Shown here piece by piece: positions 35,166-44,507 of a DNA stretch of 64,000 nucleotides. The position numbers were made by a program, and so were the translations under genes. Below the pieces are notes generated by a model. That model was not told the origin of the DNA. It worked only from the letters and a program-made list of their open reading frames with translations, and searched no databases. This stretch comes from Serratia odorifera. Lineage in GTDB: Bacteria; Pseudomonadota; Gammaproteobacteria; Enterobacterales; Enterobacteriaceae. The stretch's first letter is position 1. Every line of letters begins with the position of its first letter. The stretch lies in NCBI RefSeq assembly GCF_900635445.1, contig NZ_LR134117.1:248001-312000 (forward strand), read 5' to 3'.

Positions 35166-36317
35166 TCAACGGTAAACCCGCACCCCGCCCTCAACCCCTT
35201 GCGGACTGAACAACACCTGCCATAGCTGAATATTGCGCGAACGAAATGCGCCGGCGCAGGCATTCAGGTAGTAGGTAAACATGCGTTCGAAGCGCTCGGA
35301 GTAATTGTCCGCCAGCGACGGCCATGCCCGGGTGAAGTTATCAAGCCAGGCCATCAGGGTGCGGTCGTAATCCGCGCCGATATTGTGCCAGTCTTCCATC
35401 ACAAAACGCCCTTCACTGGCCTCGGCGATGTGTTTTACCGATGGCAGACAGCCGTTCGGGAAGATGTATTTATCGATCCAGGCGTCTACGTTGAGATCGG
35501 TTTGATTGGAACCGATGGTGTGCAGCAAAAACAGTCCGTTAGGCTTCAGGTTGCGTGCCGCTACGTTAAAATAAGTGTCGTAGTTTTTCGGCCCGACATG
35601 CTCGAACATCCCCACCGAGACGATGCGGTCAAACTGCCGATGCAGATCGCGGTAATCTTGCAATAAAATCTCGACCTCCAGGCCGGCACAACGTTGCTGC
35701 GCCATTTTTTGCTGTTCGGCAGAAATGGTCACGCCATGCACTTTTACTCCGTACTGTTCCGCCGCATACTGCGCCAGCCCACCCCAGCCGCAGCCGATAT
35801 CCAGCAAGCTCATTCCCGGTTGCAAGCGCAGCTTTTCGCAGATCATCTTCAGCTTGTTTTGCTGTGCCTGCTGCAGCGTGTCCGCGTCTTTCCAATAGCC
35901 GCAGGAATACTGCATGTAGGGATCCAGCATTTGGCTGAACAGGTCGTTGCCAATGTCGTAATGTTCCTTGCCAACCTGCCAGGCGCGTTTGCGCGATTGG
36001 CGGTTGACCAGTCGTGCATAGGCGATACGCGCAATATCCGTCAGGCTGCTCGGTAGGCGTTCATCAATGCCCGCCCGTAAAATACGGGTGAACAAGATAT
36101 CCAGCCGTTCGCAATCCCACCAGCCATCCATATAACTTTCACCGAAACCCAGCGAGCCTTCCTGCAATATACGTTTGAACAACGCCGGGTTTTTTACCTG
36201 AATATCAAACGTCTGGCTGCCATTAATTGTTATGCCAGCCTCACCAAGCATCTGTTCAATAATGACATGCCAGCGATCTTTTTTCTGCGACAGTTCATTA
36301 ATACCGATCGAATCCAT
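35166..36317 (-). CDS. cfa: Cyclopropane-fatty-acyl-phospholipid synthase
   Basis: 383 aa from ATG 36317 (MDSIGINEL), which has an AAGGA site 7 nt upstream; the open frame extends about 109 codons upstream without homology. SAM motif LDIGCGWGGLAQY, catalytic YSCGYW and the C-terminal YYLNACAGAFR. Converts unsaturated acyl chains in membrane phospholipids to cyclopropanes, mainly in stationary phase. Confidence 0.97.
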   Translation of the reverse strand: MDSIGINELSQKKDRWHVIIEQMLGEAGITINGSQTFDIQVKNPALFKRILQEGSLGFGESYMDGWWDCERLDILFTRILRAGIDERLPSSLTDIARIAYARLVNRQSRKRAWQVGKEHYDIGNDLFSQMLDPYMQYSCGYWKDADTLQQAQQNKLKMICEKLRLQPGMSLLDIGCGWGGLAQYAAEQYGVKVHGVTISAEQQKMAQQRCAGLEVEILLQDYRDLHRQFDRIVSVGMFEHVGPKNYDTYFNVAARNLKPNGLFLLHTIGSNQTDLNVDAWIDKYIFPNGCLPSVKHIAEASEGRFVMEDWHNIGADYDRTLMAWLDNFTRAWPSLADNYSERFERMFTYYLNACAGAFRSRNIQLWQVLFSPQGVEGGVRVYR

Positions 36318-36560
36318 AAGAATCCTTGCCGTAAAAGACGTTTCAAAAAGCATAGTCGCAAATTGAAATGACAAATTTTTGAAATGGGAGGTTGTCCTCT
36401 CTATTACTGTAACCAAGCGGTTAAATGGCATGAAATGAATTAAAATTATTGGCAACATGCCAAATTGGCATAGTTGAAGATGACATCTTGTGGATTGATT
36501 AGGCTTTACCCACCGGGTGGCGTAATATCTATTTACATATGTCTGACAGGAGGTTATGCC

Positions 36561-37466
36561 ATGTTTACCCTTATTCCCATCATCATCGTCGTGGCGTTGA
36601 TCGTGGTGTTCGCCGGCGTCAAAATTGTGCCGCAAGGTTACCAATGGACGGTTGAACGCTTTGGCCGCTACACCAAGACGCTGATGCCCGGCCTGAACCT
36701 GGTAGTGCCATTCATGGACCGTATTGGTCGCAAAATCAACATGATGGAACAGGTGCTCGACATCCCGTCGCAGGAAATCATTTCACGTGACAACGCCAAC
36801 GTCGCCATCGACGCCGTGTGCTTTATTCAGGTGGTCGATCCGGCACGTGCCGCCTATGAGGTCAGCAACCTTGAGCTGGCGATTGTCAATCTGACCATGA
36901 CCAACTTCCGTACCGTTCTCGGCTCGATGGAACTGGATGAAATGCTGTCGCAGCGCGACAGTATCAACAGCAGACTGCTGCATATCGTCGACGAGGCCAC
37001 CAATCCGTGGGGCGTCAAAATCACCCGTATCGAAATCCGCGACGTGCGCCCACCGGCCGAGCTGGTCGCCTCGATGAACGCGCAAATGAAGGCGGAACGT
37101 ACCAAACGTGCGGACATTCTGGAAGCCGAAGGAGTACGGCAGGCCGCGATACTGCGCGCCGAGGGGGATAAACAGTCACAAATCCTCAAGGCGGAAGGCG
37201 AACGTCAGTCTGCCTTCCTGCAGGCAGAAGCGCGGGAACGTGCAGCCGAAGCCGAAGCCCGCGCCACCCAACTGGTGTCCGACGCGATAGCAAACGGAAA
37301 CATTCAGGCAGTTAATTACTTCGTCGCGCAGAAATACACCGACGCGCTGCAAAAAATCGGCTCCGCCAACAACAGTAAAGTAATCATGATGCCGCTGGAT
37401 GCCAGCAGCCTGCTCGGCTCGATTGGTGGTATCAGCGAATTATTGAAAGACAGCAAAGGCCAATAA
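36561..37466 (+). CDS. qmcA: SPFH/band-7 protein QmcA
   Basis: 301 aa from ATG 36561 after an AGGAGG site. One N-terminal membrane helix, then the SPFH domain (VPQGYQWTVERFGRYTKTL) and a long Ala/Glu coiled coil (KAEGERQSAFLQAEARERA). Forms large cages in the inner membrane and associates with FtsH. Its stop overlaps the ybbJ start by one base. Confidence 0.97.
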   Translation: MFTLIPIIIVVALIVVFAGVKIVPQGYQWTVERFGRYTKTLMPGLNLVVPFMDRIGRKINMMEQVLDIPSQEIISRDNANVAIDAVCFIQVVDPARAAYEVSNLELAIVNLTMTNFRTVLGSMELDEMLSQRDSINSRLLHIVDEATNPWGVKITRIEIRDVRPPAELVASMNAQMKAERTKRADILEAEGVRQAAILRAEGDKQSQILKAEGERQSAFLQAEARERAAEAEARATQLVSDAIANGNIQAVNYFVAQKYTDALQKIGSANNSKVIMMPLDASSLLGSIGGISELLKDSKGQ

Positions 37467-37927
37467 TGATGCTGGAACAGATTGCGGCACATCCACACTG
37501 GTTCTGGCTTTCACTCGGCGGTCTGCTGCTGGCGGCGGAAATGCTTGGCGCCAGCGGCTACCTGTTGTGGAGCGGCGTGGCTGCGGTAGTGGTCGGCGCC
37601 ATCGCCTGGCTGCTACCGGCCATCAGTTGGGAATGGCAAGGCGTACTGTTTGCCATTCTGGTGATATTGATAGCCTATCTATGGTGGTACTGGCTACGAC
37701 AGCGACCGCAGGAAACCGGCGGTAGCGCAGTGCTGAACCAACGCAACCGCCAGTTGATCGGCACCCGCGCCACGCTGAGCGAACCGATACGCAACGGCAT
37801 GGGGCGGGTAAACATCGGTGACAGCAGCTGGCGTGCGCAGGCAGCACAGGATTTACCGGCCGGTACCGAAGTAGAAGTGATTGCGGTTGACGGCGCTACG
37901 CTGGTGATCCGCGCGCTTAATCGCTAA
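37466..37927 (+). CDS. ybbJ: NfeD-family membrane protein YbbJ
   Basis: 153 aa, two or three N-terminal helices (HWFWLSLGGLLLAAEMLGAS) then a C-terminal OB-fold (IGDSSWRAQAAQDLPAGTEV). Partner of SPFH proteins; coupled to qmcA and convergent with cueR (4-bp overlap). Confidence 0.95.
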   Translation: MMLEQIAAHPHWFWLSLGGLLLAAEMLGASGYLLWSGVAAVVVGAIAWLLPAISWEWQGVLFAILVILIAYLWWYWLRQRPQETGGSAVLNQRNRQLIGTRATLSEPIRNGMGRVNIGDSSWRAQAAQDLPAGTEVEVIAVDGATLVIRALNR

Positions 37928-38325
37928 TGTTTGTGGCAGCAGCCTGCCAGATTGTTAATGATCGGGCAGTCTGCACCATCATCCCCCGGGCACTGCTCCG
38001 CCAGCAGCAACAGGCGCTGACGCATTTCACCCAGTTCCTGAATGTGTTTTTCAATATCGGTCACTTTTTGCAGCGTGCGGGCTTTAACATCGGCACTGTG
38101 CCGGGCGGGATCGTTAAACAGCGCGACCAGCTCACGGCATTCGTCCAGATTAAAGCCAACCTGACGCGCCTGGCGCAATAATGTCAGTTCTTCTATATGC
38201 TTCGCGCTGTAGCTGCGGTAGCCGTTCTCGCTGCGCATCGGCGCGGTGACCAAGCCTTTTTCCTCGTAAAAACGAATGGTTTTACTGGTTAAACCGGTTT
38301 TTTTGGCAACATCGCTAATATTCAT
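37924..38325 (-). CDS. cueR: Copper-responsive MerR-family activator CueR
   Basis: 133 aa. MerR helix-turn-helix (MNISDVAKKTGLTSKTIRFY), dimerisation helix and metal loop CPGDDGADCPI with the two Cu(I)-binding cysteines, ending CCHKH. Activates copA and cueO on Cu+, Ag+ or Au+. Divergent from copA with its operator between. Confidence 0.97.
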   Translation of the reverse strand: MNISDVAKKTGLTSKTIRFYEEKGLVTAPMRSENGYRSYSAKHIEELTLLRQARQVGFNLDECRELVALFNDPARHSADVKARTLQKVTDIEKHIQELGEMRQRLLLLAEQCPGDDGADCPIINNLAGCCHKH

Positions 38326-38334
38326 TCCCCCCCC

Positions 38335-38365
38335 TTGACCTTACCCTTGCTGGAAGGTTTAAGCT
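38335..38365 (+). promoter_or_regulatory. CueR operator and copA promoter
   Basis: -35 TTGACC (38335-38340), 19-bp spacer, -10-like TAAGCT (38360-38365). Inside the spacer the dyad ACCTT-N11-AAGGT (38338-38358) is the CueR box; the long spacer is the hallmark of MerR-family control. Confidence 0.92.
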
Positions 38366-38431
38366 CATTCTCAATGAAAAGAGTTAAGGCGGTCAAGTCT
38401 TAATCAACTCCCTAACGCGAGGAACCACTCT

Positions 38432-40952
38432 ATGTCACAAACTACCGTGTTGGCATTGCAGGGACTGTCCTGCATGCACTGTGTTGGCAGTACACGTAAA
38501 GCCCTGGAAGCTGTGCCGGGTGTCACGACTGCGGACGTCACCATCGACAGCGCCAAAGTCACCGGCGACGCCGATCCGCAGACCTTGATCGAGGCAGTCG
38601 AACAGGCCGGGTATCATGCCAGCCTGGCGGGAGCCGATAGCCACCCAAAAACTGAGCCGTTGGTTGATGCAACTCCTTCGTTGCCGGAAACGCAGTCAGC
38701 GGCACAGGTTTTAACTCCGGCAACATCCGAGCAGGACGACGACAGCGTGCAACTGTTGCTGAGCGGCATGAGCTGTGCCAGCTGCGTCAGCAAAGTGCAA
38801 AATGCGCTGCAGAGCGTGCCAGGCGTCGAACAGGCGCGGGTCAATCTGGCGGAGCGCAGCGCATTGATCACCGGCGCGGCCAATCCGCAGCAGCTGATAG
38901 CCGCAGTGGAAAAAGCCGGTTACGGCGCGGAAATGATTCAGGATGAAACCGAACGTCGCGAACGCCAGCAACAAACCGCACAGGACAATATGAAGCGGTT
39001 CCGCTGGCAGGCGGCGCTCGGCCTGGCTCTGGGTATCCCGCTGATGGCCTGGGGTCTGTTTGGCGGCAGCATGACGCTGACGGCGCAGACCCAACGGCCG
39101 TGGTTGATCGTCGGTCTGATAACCCTGGCGGTCATGGTGTTTGCCGGCGGTCACTTTTACCGTAACGCCTGGCGTGCGCTGAAAAAACGGCAGCGCCACC
39201 ATGGATACGCTGGTGGCGCTCGGTACCGGCGCTGCATGGCTGTATTCGATCAGCGTTAACCTGTGGCCGGAATTCTTCCCGATGGCGGCGCGACATCTGT
39301 ATTACGAGGCCAGCGCCATGATCATCGGCTTGATTAACCTCGGCCATGCAATGGAGCAGCGGGCACGTCAACGCTCCTCGCAGGCGCTGGAAAGACTGCT
39401 GGATCTGACACCGCCCACTGCGCGTCTGGTTACCGATAACGGTGAGCAGAGTATCCCGCTGGCAGAAGTGCAACTGGGCATGACGCTGCGCCTGACTACC
39501 GGCGACCGTATTCCGGTGGACGGAGAAATCATTCAGGGTGAAGTGTGGATCGACGAAGCAATGCTGACCGGTGAAGCAGTACCGCAGCAAAAAGGCGTTG
39601 GCGATACCGTACATGCCGGCACGGTGGTAGAAGACGGCAGCGTGCTGTTCCGCGCCGCCGCCATCGGCAGCAAAACCACGCTGGCGCGCATCATCAAGCT
39701 GGTACGCCAGGCGCAAAGCAGTAAACCGGAAATAGGCCAGTTGGCCGACCGGATATCTGCGGTGTTCGTGCCGACGGTGGTCGCCATCGCGCTGTTTAGC
39801 GCGGCAATCTGGTATTTCTTCGGCCCGCAGCCGCAGCTGGTTTATACCCTGGTGATCGCCACCACGGTGCTGATCATCGCCTGTCCGTGTGCGCTCGGCC
39901 TGGCAACGCCGATGTCGATTATTTCCGGCGTCGGCCGTGCGGCAGAGTTTGGCGTTCTGGTACGTGATGCCGATGCGCTGCAACAGGCCAGTAATCTCGA
40001 TACGCTGGTGTTTGATAAAACCGGCACCCTAACCGAAGGCCAACCACGCGTGGTGGAGATCGTCACCTTTAATCAGGTGAGCGAACAGCAGGCGCTACGT
40101 TGGGCAGCAGCGCTCGAGCAGGGCGCCAGCCACCCGCTGGCACGCGCCATTATCGACCACGCCGAGGGCCAGAACCTGCCGCAGATTAGTCAGTTCCGTA
40201 CCCTGCGCGGTGCCGGTGTCAGTGGTGAGGCCGACGGGGTAAAACTGCTGCTGGGCAACGCCAGGTTGTTGCAGGACCATCAGATTGCCATCACCGCCTT
40301 GGAAAGCCAGATGCAACAACAGGCCGAGCGCGGCATCACGCCGGTGCTGTTGGCCGCCGACGGCAAACCGGCTGCGTTGATCGCCATTCGCGATCCGCTG
40401 CGCAGCGACAGCGTCGCCGCATTGCAGCGCTTGCATCAACAGGGGTATCAGTTGGTGATGCTGACCGGCGATAACCCGGTGACGGCAAACGCCATCGCCA
40501 AGGAGGCCGGAATTGACCGAGTGATTGCCGGCGTTCTGCCAGACGGCAAGGCAGACGCCATCAAGCAATTGCAGGCACAGGGCCATCGTGTCGCAATGGT
40601 GGGCGACGGCATCAACGACGCCCCGGCATTGGCGCAGGCCGACGTCGGTATTGCCATGGGCAGCGGCAGCGATATTGCCATCGAAACCGCCGCGATTACG
40701 CTGATGCGCCACAGCCTGAACGGCGTTGCCGATGCGCTTGAACTGTCCAAGGCTACGCTGCGCAACATGAAGCAAAACCTGCTCGGAGCGTTTATTTACA
40801 ACACCTTGGGCATCCCGATCGCCGCCGGCGTGCTGTACCCGCTCACCGGGACGCTGCTCAGTCCGGTGGTGGCCGGCGCGGCAATGGCGCTCTCATCGAT
40901 TACCGTGGTCAGCAACGCCAACCGCTTATTGCGCTTTAAACCTAAACAGTAA
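38432..40952 (+). pseudogene. copA: copA, Cu(I)-exporting P1B-ATPase, frameshifted as read
   Basis: Without the shift, 839 aa: two metal-binding domains (GLSCMHC, GMSCASC), transmembrane CPC (IACPCALGL), DKTGT phosphorylation site and MVGDGINDAPAL. As read, the frame breaks in a run of six A at 39182-39187: the upstream frame stops at 39259 and the rest reads on in the +1 frame from 39201. Five A would give ALKNGSATMDTL as in E. coli. Everything else is intact. Either a recent mutation or a sequence error. A -1 frameshift signal at 38644 is separate. Confidence 0.9.
38644..38655 (+). promoter_or_regulatory. Predicted -1 frameshift site making short CopA(Z)
   Basis: In-frame slippery heptamer C-CCA-AAA (38644-38650, codons His71-Pro-Lys73). 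After a -1 slip the next codons are AAC and TGA, so the product ends at 74 aa and contains only the first metal-binding domain. E. coli copA makes a CopA(Z) chaperone by slippage at the matching place (SHPK). Confidence 0.75.
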
Positions 40953-40957
40953 TGCTC

Positions 40958-40987
40958 GGGGGCTGCCATTGGCGGCCCCTTTCTTTG
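40958..40987 (+). terminator. Terminator after copA
   Basis: GGGGCTGCC, loop ATT, GGCGGCCCC, followed by TTTCTTTG; one mismatch in the stem. Confidence 0.85.
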
Positions 40988-41112
40988 TGCCCCTTCTTTG
41001 CCACTTTCTGTCTTTCCTGCGCGGCGCAGAGCGTTTAGCATGGGGTAAACGCTTTACCCGATGAACGACAGCATATCGCCTGCGTCCTCGGAGCCATCAG
41101 GAGCCACGTTGT

Positions 41113-41916
41113 ATGGGTCAACTGCTACGCCGCATTGCCGCTTTTTTCGGCCTTATCTCTCCCATCGCCTACGCCTATCCAGCTCTGGACGTGACGCTGC
41201 CGGGCGATCGCCAACTGCATCTGGTTGGCAGCATTCACATGGGCACCGTCGACATGGAACCACTGCCTGCCCGGTTGGTCAGCCGGCTTAAGCAGGCCGA
41301 CGCGCTGATCGTTGAAGCGGACATTACCGGTAGCGCATCGCCGTTCGCAGATGCCGATCCGCAGCCCCTGATGACGGAAAGGCTCAACGCAGAAGAGCTG
41401 GCGCAGTTGCAACTCCTGTGTCAGGAGCTGGGAACGGATATTGAGGCTTTCAACGCCCTGCCCGGTTGGCAAGTGGCGCTGATGATGCAGGCACGTCAAG
41501 CGCAACGGCTTGGACTACGGGCGGAGTACGGCATTGACTATCAGCTGTTGCAGGCCGCCAGAGATCAGCAAAAAAAGGTCATTGAGCTGGAAGGTGCACA
41601 ACAGCAATTGAACATGCTGCAGGCGCTGCCCGAAGGCGGTATGGCGTTGCTGCGCGATACGCTGGAGCATTGGCATACCAATGCACGCCTGCTGCAAACC
41701 ATGGTCAGTTGGTGGCTGGACGCCAAACCCAACACGGCGCTGGAAACGCTGCCGGCCACCTTTAGCGCTGCGCTATACGATGTGCTGATGCAGCAGCGCA
41801 ACCGCAACTGGCAGCAACAACTGCGGGCGTTGCCGCCGGGTAAATATGTGGTGGCGGTCGGCGCCCTGCATTTGTACGGCGAGGACAACCTGCCGGCGAT
41901 GCTGCTGGCAGAGTAA
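41113..41916 (+). CDS. ybaP: TraB/GumN-family protein YbaP
   Basis: 267 aa TIKI/TraB-like protein with the two conserved metal-site words GSIHMG and VGALHLYGE, and AEYGIDYQLLQAA between. A hydrophobic N-terminus (RRIAAFFGLISPIAYA) could anchor or export it. Function in bacteria unknown, possibly a metalloprotease. Confidence 0.93.
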   Translation: MGQLLRRIAAFFGLISPIAYAYPALDVTLPGDRQLHLVGSIHMGTVDMEPLPARLVSRLKQADALIVEADITGSASPFADADPQPLMTERLNAEELAQLQLLCQELGTDIEAFNALPGWQVALMMQARQAQRLGLRAEYGIDYQLLQAARDQQKKVIELEGAQQQLNMLQALPEGGMALLRDTLEHWHTNARLLQTMVSWWLDAKPNTALETLPATFSAALYDVLMQQRNRNWQQQLRALPPGKYVVAVGALHLYGEDNLPAMLLAE

Positions 41917-41921
41917 AAAAA

Positions 41922-41943
41922 TGGCCAATATCGCTATTGGCCA
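41922..41943. terminator. Perfect palindrome after ybaP
   Basis: TGGCCAATA (41922-41930), loop TCGC, TATTGGCCA (41935-41943). A run of A before it gives a T tract only on the minus strand, so on the plus strand it is a strong hairpin without U tract. Confidence 0.55.
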
Positions 41944-42147
41944 GTCAAAGAGGAATTTCTCATATTCTAGTTATACGCATTGCAACCGTGTTAACGGTTA
42001 CAGCTGACAGGGTAGCAATCTGGTGAACATATTGGCAACCTGCTTTATTGATTGGCGGCACGGCTTGCTGTATTTGCGCTATTTTTGTAATTTTGTTGCC
42101 GTACGTTGCAACGCTTTCCCGCTCGGGATCATCCTAGGACAAACATT

Positions 42148-42627
42148 ATGACACCCGCCGTTGTGCTGCTTGAAAAACAAAAGGTCGCCTTCACCCTGCA
42201 TCCTTATCACCACGACAGTGACGAAACCAACTTTGGTGATGAGGCGGTCAAAAAGCTCGGGCTCAATGCCGATCGAGTCTATAAAACGCTGTTGGTGGCG
42301 TTAAACGGCGATGCCAAACACCTGGCGGTGGCGGTCACGCCGGTAGCCAGTCAGTTGGATCTGAAGAAGGTGGCCAAGGCGCTGGGAGCCAAAAAGGCGG
42401 AAATGGCCGATCCGCAGCTGGCGCAACGCGTGACCGGCTATCTGGTCGGTGGCATCAGCCCGCTTGGGCAAAAAAAGCGCCTGCCAACGGTGATCGACAG
42501 CCCGGCACAGCAGTTTGCCACCATCTTTGTCTCCGGCGGCAAACGCGGGCTGGATATTGAACTGGCAGCAGCGGACCTGTGTCGTTTGCTGTCAGGCAGC
42601 TTTGCCGATATCGCCAAGCGGGAGTGA
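42148..42627 (+). CDS. ybaK: Cys-tRNA(Pro)/Cys-tRNA(Cys) deacylase YbaK
   Basis: 159 aa from ATG 42148 (MTPAVVLLEK, the E. coli start). Removes cysteine wrongly attached to tRNA-Pro. Seen: KTLLVALNGDAKHLAVAVTP with the catalytic-site Lys region, GGISPLGQKKRLPT and the oxyanion-site VSGGKRGLDIEL. Convergent with ushA. Confidence 0.96.
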   Translation: MTPAVVLLEKQKVAFTLHPYHHDSDETNFGDEAVKKLGLNADRVYKTLLVALNGDAKHLAVAVTPVASQLDLKKVAKALGAKKAEMADPQLAQRVTGYLVGGISPLGQKKRLPTVIDSPAQQFATIFVSGGKRGLDIELAAADLCRLLSGSFADIAKRE

Positions 42628-42676
42628 GCATGGCGCACGGCAGTGCCTTGTCGTCGACAAAACACCGCCGCCAGGT

Positions 42677-44329
42677 TTACCGATAAACGATTTCACCTTT
42701 TGGCTCATACGCCGCAGCCTTCAGCGGCGAATGTTGCTCGATATACTGCTTGAGCACTTCGGCATCAATAAAACCGGTGTTGACATAGCTTGGCAAGCCG
42801 TCGATCTTCGGATAGCCGTCACCGCCCAGGGCATTGAAATTGAGCGTCGCCATACGGTAGGTTTTATCCGCCTGCAGCGGTTGTCCGTTGATCTTCACCT
42901 GGCTGACGCCGGTGCCATCGGCCAGCAGACTGACGTTGGCGAACTGGGCATAGGCACCGGAATCCGGTTTCATATTGGCCACCACCGCCAGGTATTTTTC
43001 CACTTCGCGACCGGTCATATCCGCATACACCAAGGTGTTGCCAAACGGCTGTACCTTGAGCACGTTTTTATAGGTGATGTCGCCAGGTTCGATCGAATCC
43101 CGCACCCCGCCGCCGCTCATCACGGCGAAATCGGCGTTGGCACGTTCCATTTGTGCTGCCAGCAGCACCCGCGCCAGATTGGTCTGCACAAAACGCACTT
43201 TGCTGCGATCGCCTTCCAGTTTGCGGTCAACGCTGCCGATCTTGACCTCCAGCTGCGCCTTGCCCTTGTCCTGGAACGGCGTCAGCAATTTCATCATGCC
43301 GGGGTCTTGCGCAATCTCCTGGGTGTAATACACCCGTTCGCTGCTGCCGTCGGCCTTGTCCACTTTCTTTTTCAGGTTCACCGGAATCAGTTGATAATGC
43401 ACCAGCTTCAGCTCGCCGTTGCGGAACTGGAAGTCGGCGCGGCCAACGTATTTGCCCCACTCATGAGCCTGAACGATCCAGGTGCCATTCTGCCGGTCTG
43501 GCGCACAGGGCGTACCCGGTACGTAATCGACCTGTTTATGGTTTTTGTCAGCCATGCATACCGGATCCTGCGAGTGGCCACCGACGATCATGTCGAGATA
43601 GCCTGCCGGCAGGCTACGGGCCATTTCGACGTCACCGGGTGCGTTGGAGCCGTGCTTTCCGTCGTCATAATGGCCCATATGGGTCGCCGCGATGATCACG
43701 TCCGGTTTTTCGCTGTTACGCAGTTGCTCCACCACCTGCCTGGCTTCCTGTGCCGGCGCGTGGAACTCGATATCGGTGAAATATTCCGGGTTGCCGATTT
43801 TGGCGGTATCGTCGGTTGTCAGGCCGATAACGGCAATTTTGATACCTTGCCGGTCAAACAGCGCATACGGTTTGAACAATCGCTGCTGAGTGCTTTTTTG
43901 GTAAATATTGGCGGAAAGCAGTGGGAATGCGGCCCACTTTTCCTGCTGGCGCAACACGCTCAGCGGGTTATCAAATTCATGGTTGCCAATGGCCATTGCA
44001 TCGTAACCAATCAGATTCATGCCGCGGAAATCAGGCTCGGCGTCCTGCAAGTCTGACTCCGGCACGCCGGTATTGATGTCGCCACCCGACAGCAGCAGCA
44101 CACTGCCACCCTGTGCAGCCACCTGTTGACGAATGCTGTCCACCAGCGTTTTTTGCGCGCCAAGGCCATATTCGCCGTGATCGTTACGCCAGAAATGGCC
44201 GTGATGATCGTTGGTATGCAAAATGGTGATGTCGTAGGTTTTATCCTTTTCCCAGGCGCTGGCCAATCCTGGCAGCACGCTGAGGGACGCCGCCAACGCA
44301 CAGACGCTGGCTTTTAACGCAAAACGCAT
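42677..44329 (-). CDS. ushA: Periplasmic UDP-sugar hydrolase / 5'-nucleotidase
   Basis: 550 aa. Signal peptide to GLASA (about residue 25). Metal-site motifs ILHTNDHHGH, GGDINTG, GNHEFDNPL and HMGHYDDGKHG; C-terminal substrate domain with NFNALGGDGYP. Breaks down UDP-sugars and nucleotides so the cell can take up nucleosides and sugars. Confidence 0.98.
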   Translation of the reverse strand: MRFALKASVCALAASLSVLPGLASAWEKDKTYDITILHTNDHHGHFWRNDHGEYGLGAQKTLVDSIRQQVAAQGGSVLLLSGGDINTGVPESDLQDAEPDFRGMNLIGYDAMAIGNHEFDNPLSVLRQQEKWAAFPLLSANIYQKSTQQRLFKPYALFDRQGIKIAVIGLTTDDTAKIGNPEYFTDIEFHAPAQEARQVVEQLRNSEKPDVIIAATHMGHYDDGKHGSNAPGDVEMARSLPAGYLDMIVGGHSQDPVCMADKNHKQVDYVPGTPCAPDRQNGTWIVQAHEWGKYVGRADFQFRNGELKLVHYQLIPVNLKKKVDKADGSSERVYYTQEIAQDPGMMKLLTPFQDKGKAQLEVKIGSVDRKLEGDRSKVRFVQTNLARVLLAAQMERANADFAVMSGGGVRDSIEPGDITYKNVLKVQPFGNTLVYADMTGREVEKYLAVVANMKPDSGAYAQFANVSLLADGTGVSQVKINGQPLQADKTYRMATLNFNALGGDGYPKIDGLPSYVNTGFIDAEVLKQYIEQHSPLKAAAYEPKGEIVYR

Positions 44330-44507
44330 GACGAATCTCCATGTTATAAGCAGTTCAAAGTGACGAGTGCAGAATTGTAACGCAGATAAACCACCGCTGA
44401 TTTCAATTTTTTGCGATATGCGTCAGATTATGTCGCATCTGGCAAAAAACCAGCAACCTGCTTAAGATGTGAGCCTGTCTACTAAACCTTACCAGGCTAA
44501 CAATAAT

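Noticed and set aside
39182..39201. Programmed -1 frameshift at the copA A6 run
   Set aside because: The frame must move +1 (or -2), so a -1 slip cannot join the two parts; an extra base is the simpler reading.
42515..44056. 513-codon open frame on the plus strand
   Set aside because: Antisense to ushA, which has clear motifs and a signal peptide; His/Gln-rich translation typical of shadow frames.
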